A DNA stretch of 34,315 nt from assembly GCA_900544625.1 (NCBI GenBank), contig UQVR01000013.1:1-34315 (forward strand), in the 5' to 3' direction. The notes under the pieces were generated by a model, which saw only the letters and a list, made by a program, of their open reading frames with translations, was not told the DNA's origin and made no database searches. The stretch comes from an uncultured Mycoplasmatota bacterium (GTDB lineage: Bacteria > Bacillota_I > Bacilli_A > RF39 > UBA660). This document shows, in pieces, positions 31,977-34,315 of the stretch. Position numbers and translations under genes: made by a program. Position 1 is the stretch's first letter. Each line of letters starts with the position of its first letter.

Positions 31977-33042
31977 TATACCAATATCTATCTATCACTC
32001 TATAGATTTTGTTATTATCACTAAATTTATAACAATTTGAATATGTCATAATACTACAAAAAGCATTATAATGACTTATTTTATCATTATCAAATAAATA
32101 TCTTACTTCTTTTACTCTTTTCTTAATCTTTTCTATATTACTTCTTTTTATTCTTATAATAGTTTTATCATTTATTACTTTATATGTATAACCTAAAAAA
32201 CTAAAACCATACTTCATATTATTTATCCATGTCTTCTTACCATTTACTTTTAATTTATATTCCATTTCTAATTTTTCAACTATTATTTCTCTAGCTTTCT
32301 TTAACTTTTCTAAATCACTATCTAATATAATAAAATCATCCATATATCTTATATAATATTTTAAACCTAAATCATGAACAATAAAATAATCCAGCTTATA
32401 TAAATAATATATTGATAAAAATTGACTTGTCATATTACCAATAGGTAGCCCTTTTCCATATAAATAATTTGGTATATCTCTATCTTCTTTTAACCTATTT
32501 ATAGTTTTATTAACATATTCTTTATTTGTAGTATCAATTATATCACTAACAATTTTATATTCATACATATCTAATTTATCTACTAACAAGCTCTTTAATA
32601 CCTCATGATCAATACTATAAAAATACTTACTAATATCTAATTTTAACACATAAAATGTCTTATATTTTCTTTTTAATATATTAATATACTTAATTACTTT
32701 TCTTATAGCATAATCAGTACCCATACATTTTCTAGTAGCAACATTTCTACAATCTAAATACTTACTTAATTTTGCTTCAAGAATATATCTAGTTACAAAA
32801 TGATTTATTACTTTATCTTTAACAGATAAACTCATAACTAATCTACATTTTGGTTCAAATATTAAAAATATATTATAATGTTTATGACCTACTATACAGT
32901 TATTTAACATACTTATAATATCTTCTACATACTGCATTTTATTTACTTCAAAATCATATAACTTTTTCTTATTCTTAACATTCTTACTTATTTCAGTTTC
33001 ATATATTCTAAGTAAATTACTAACATTTAAATTATCCTTCAT
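31966..33042 (-). CDS. DGR reverse transcriptase
   Basis: A 358-residue RT with the fingers-palm set: TRKCMGTDYA (R/K-x-x-G region), motif A LKLDISKYFYSID (D136), the DGR-specific motif GLPIGNMTSQFLS (IGNMTSQ at 201-207; group II intron and retron RTs have other residues here), motif C YIRYMDDFIIL (D235, D236), then GFSFLGY. No maturase or endonuclease domain follows, which fits DGR RTs. It would copy the template RNA into cDNA with errors at adenines. The frame is open to 33057; the ATG at 33042 has GGTG at 5-nt spacing. It overlaps the avd-like gene by 11 bp. Confidence 0.95.
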   Translation of the reverse strand: MKDNLNVSNLLRIYETEISKNVKNKKKLYDFEVNKMQYVEDIISMLNNCIVGHKHYNIFLIFEPKCRLVMSLSVKDKVINHFVTRYILEAKLSKYLDCRNVATRKCMGTDYAIRKVIKYINILKRKYKTFYVLKLDISKYFYSIDHEVLKSLLVDKLDMYEYKIVSDIIDTTNKEYVNKTINRLKEDRDIPNYLYGKGLPIGNMTSQFLSIYYLYKLDYFIVHDLGLKYYIRYMDDFIILDSDLEKLKKAREIIVEKLEMEYKLKVNGKKTWINNMKYGFSFLGYTYKVINDKTIIRIKRSNIEKIKKRVKEVRYLFDNDKISHYNAFCSIMTYSNCYKFSDNNKIYRVIDRYWYNEK

Positions 33043-33385
33043 TTTTACACCATGCATAAATCATTTTATTTATTTTTGCTAGTTCATTTACATTTTTTAT
33101 TAATTGACGCTCACTAATATACTTTAATTTATATGCTCTTTCTAAATAAAAATCTAATTTATTAATTTTACCTAAAGCCTTTATTTGATATGTTACTTTC
33201 ATATCTTTTCTTTTTTCATAATTAGCTAAAGTAATATATTCTATTAATTCCAAAGCATCATTATATACTCTATCTTTACTAAATGTATCTTTCTTAGGAA
33301 ATGTAACAAGTAAACTTTCTAAACCCAAAATAAACTTTTTAACATTTTTAATTATTAAAAACTTCTCATTCTTCAACTGTTCCAT
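33032..33385 (-). CDS. avd: Avd-like DGR accessory protein (four-helix bundle)
   Basis: A 117-residue, all-helical basic protein with the pattern of bacterial accessory variability determinant (Avd) and 23S intervening-sequence four-helix proteins: LLVTFPKKDTFSKDRVYNDAL, split around FPK, then a long central helix and a C-terminal KINKMIYAWCK. In DGRs Avd forms a pentamer that binds the RT and the template RNA and is needed for cDNA synthesis. Position directly before the RT supports this. The ATG at 33385 has GAGGG 9 nt upstream; it overlaps the MutS-like gene by 20 bp. Confidence 0.88.
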   Translation of the reverse strand: MEQLKNEKFLIIKNVKKFILGLESLLVTFPKKDTFSKDRVYNDALELIEYITLANYEKRKDMKVTYQIKALGKINKLDFYLERAYKLKYISERQLIKNVNELAKINKMIYAWCKNEG

Positions 33386-33746
33386 CTTCAATACCCTCGA
33401 TTACTTTTTCTAAATCATCTAATGTAAAATTATCTATCTTACTTTGTAATCTACTAAGTCTTTCTTCCATTTCTAAATTTTTTAAAGACTCTTTTAATAT
33501 TTTATTATAATTTTTACCTACACCTTTATAATCACTTACAAAAGTATTTTTTTCATAAATTACATATGATATTCTTTCTTTTTCGAGTACTGCTTTTACT
33601 TTACCTATTGCATTCTCAGGAAAACCTGCACTATTTTTATAACTAACAAATTTATAACCTAAAAGCTTATGGAGTATTATACCATTATCTCCATAAGCAT
33701 TATAAAACTTCCCTGATTTATACATAATCACTTTATTCTTATCCAC
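33366..33746 (-). CDS. MutS domain I-like DGR accessory protein
   Basis: A 126-residue protein whose first 65 residues look like the mismatch-recognition domain I of MutS: VIMYKSGKFYNAYGDNG corresponds to MutS 'LFFRMGDFYEAFGEDA', followed by LLGYKFVSYK, GFPENAIGKV and ISYVIYEK. The mismatch-wedge Phe is kept (F14) but the Glu of the F-x-E motif is Asn (N16). All other MutS domains (clamp, ATPase) are absent; the C-terminus is a short charged helical tail. MutS-like small proteins are known DGR companions. The start is GTG at 33746 with AAAGGAG upstream; it is the first protein gene after the template spacer. Confidence 0.82.
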   Translation of the reverse strand: MDKNKVIMYKSGKFYNAYGDNGIILHKLLGYKFVSYKNSAGFPENAIGKVKAVLEKERISYVIYEKNTFVSDYKGVGKNYNKILKESLKNLEMEERLSRLQSKIDNFTLDDLEKVIEGIEDGTVEE

Positions 33747-33817
33747 TAAAAAACAACTCCTTTACTACCTTTATAAGCGGAAACCTAATCTCTCCACAAA
33801 CCTACAACCAAACATTC

Positions 33818-33848
33818 TCCTACAATATTAAGCACTTAATTAGTAGGA
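33818..33848 (-). other. Hairpin 1 of the DGR spacer RNA
   Basis: Outer 6-bp stem TCCTAC/GTAGGA and inner ATTAAG/CTTAAT with a small internal bulge; no T-run follows, so it is not a terminator. Confidence 0.6.
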
Positions 33849-33917
33849 ACTATAAGACAACTTATTTAAAATCTCCCTACAAAATTTAAACAAGTAAACA
33901 TATTAATACGGTTTACA

Positions 33918-33940
33918 GGGATTGCACGTATGCAAAACCC
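33918..33940 (-). other. Hairpin 2 of the DGR spacer RNA
   Basis: GGG/CCC and TTGCA/TGCAA stems around a TACG tetraloop (minus-strand sense) with a 1-2 nt internal loop. No T-run follows. Confidence 0.6.
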
Positions 33941-34042
33941 ATCCGCATTTCCTATTTAGAGCATTATGCCCTAGGATAATCTTTGTCCTTTATCTCATTC
34001 ACTATAAAACCTTAATCTTATAATCACTAGAACTATAAAGGT

Positions 34043-34150
34043 CTACGGGCGAACCGCATAGCTATTAGTCACATTGTTGTTGTTGACATTGCCAGTGCTA
34101 TTCACATTGAACGCATTATTCGTATTGTCGGAATTGCGCGAAATTACCAT
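34043..34150 (-). repeat. DGR template repeat (TR), approximate limits
   Basis: Read on the minus strand the segment encodes 35 residues, 12 of them Asn from AAT/AAC codons (…NNAFNVNSTGNVNNNN…), ending NSYAVRP before a stop. Asn-codon-rich C-terminal segments ending in a VRP-like motif are typical of DGR template/variable repeats, because A-mutagenesis of AAY codons gives many residues but no stop codons. It has the same orientation as the RT and lies upstream of it. Exact borders need the variable repeat, which is not in this window. Although it has ATG and a GAGGG site, I do not treat it as a protein gene. Confidence 0.8.
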
Positions 34151-34168
34151 AAGATTACCCTCTTCTTA

Positions 34169-34315
34169 TTATATTGGACTTACATCATTTCTGAATGCCA
34201 ATGTTGATAACTTTTTTGCTGCCAGCTGCCCCGCCTCGCACTCTTCCGCGAGCCACGACAGACATTTTTCTAGCATAATTTACTGCTGTCCTTCTTGCCA
34301 CTGCATAATTTTTTA
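34169..34315 (-). other. GC-rich block upstream of the TR, two competing short frames
   Basis: By my count 34216-34261 is about 70% G+C, in sharp contrast with the AT-rich surroundings. On the minus strand one frame is open from the window edge to TGA at 34185-34187 (Arg/Ala/Gly-rich, 43 codons), which could be the end of an upstream gene. Another gives a 35-aa ORF from ATG 34276 to TAA 34169 (starting MLEKCLSWLAEE). Neither is recognised. It may be the tail of a mobile or target-derived gene. Confidence 0.35.

Larger units (their letters stand above)
33747..34042 (-). ncRNA. DGR template-RNA spacer, 296 nt with hairpins
   Basis: No reading frame of note lies between the template repeat and the first DGR protein gene. 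Two hairpins stand out: TCCTAC (33818-33823) with GTAGGA (33843-33848), enclosing ATTAAG/CTTAAT; and GGG-N-TTGCA-loop-TGCAA-NN-CCC (33918-33940). A weaker one is ATTAT/ATAAT (33963-33980). In studied DGRs the RNA downstream of the template repeat forms a structure bound by RT and Avd and primes cDNA synthesis, which is the likely role here. Confidence 0.6.

Noticed and set aside
31966..33042. RT as a group II intron or retron enzyme
   Set aside because: There is no maturase or endonuclease domain and no intron ends or msr/msd-type RNA; IGNMTSQ together with Avd and TR fits a DGR.
34043..34150. Short protein gene with ATG and a GAGGG site
   Set aside because: A 35-aa, one-third Asn peptide is better explained as the coding-like template repeat of the DGR.
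1..34315. CRISPR array, rRNA genes or alternative genetic code
   Set aside because: No regularly spaced repeats and no rRNA sequence were seen; Trp is TGG and TGA acts as stop (for example at the response regulator end).

Overview
The window is a low-GC stretch of a Gram-positive (Bacillota, class Bacilli-like) chromosome. Evidence: EzrA next to an IscS/NifS-type desulfurase and ThiI, as in Bacillus; a glmS ribozyme; a T-box leader on serS; SufU-type Fe-S assembly; an LtaS-type sulfatase; Shine-Dalgarno starts of the AAAGGAGG type; and SpoVS and CotF-like spore-coat genes. Trp is read by TGG and TGA is used as stop, so the standard bacterial code applies. I would guess an uncultured gut Bacilli lineage, but cannot name the species.

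Layout. 1-322: 5' part of a secreted or surface protein gene (minus). 454-4800: ezrA-iscS-thiI-small ORF operon (minus). 4859-5407: DUF308/HdeD-like membrane protein. 5462-7510: promoter, glmS ribozyme, glmS and terminator (plus). 7511-8832: an orphan MvaI/BcnI-type endonuclease and a GNAT acetyltransferase. 8871-10015: two tRNA operons on the minus strand (Arg-Pro and Val-Thr-Tyr-Gln-Lys) with a nested palindrome between them. 10422-13640: miaB and T-box-controlled serS. 13668-14607: perR-rubrerythrin with a PerR-type box. 14687-14947: spoVS. 15531-18931: csoR-sufC-sufD-sufU-sufB, with a CsoR-type operator inside the promoter. 19364-19509: a lone tRNA-Thr. 19585-21021: a large unknown protein with a possible RelE-like C-terminus. 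22100-27289: an ABC transporter plus two-component system. 27374-27806: two small spore-coat-like proteins. 27850-28842: a methyltransferase behind a leader-peptide/terminator attenuator. 28854-29697: two unknown genes. 29752-31706: LtaS-like sulfatase.

The most interesting part is the right end (31740-34150). It is a diversity-generating retroelement (DGR) on the minus strand. In order of transcription it holds an Asn-codon-rich template repeat, a spacer of about 290 nt with two clear hairpins, a MutS domain I-like gene, an Avd-like four-helix gene, a reverse transcriptase with the DGR signature IGNMTSQ and YMDD, and a small unknown gene overlapping the RT stop. No variable repeat is present in the window, so the target gene lies elsewhere. 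The truncated secreted protein at the left edge is only a speculative candidate.

The genes suggest links between oxidative or metal stress and Fe-S metabolism: PerR with rubrerythrin, and CsoR with SUF. IscS at 1931-3055 may supply sulfur to ThiI and perhaps also to the SUF system, which has no local SufS. Several RNA-level controls are visible: the glmS ribozyme, the serS T-box, and the uORF attenuator upstream of the methyltransferase.
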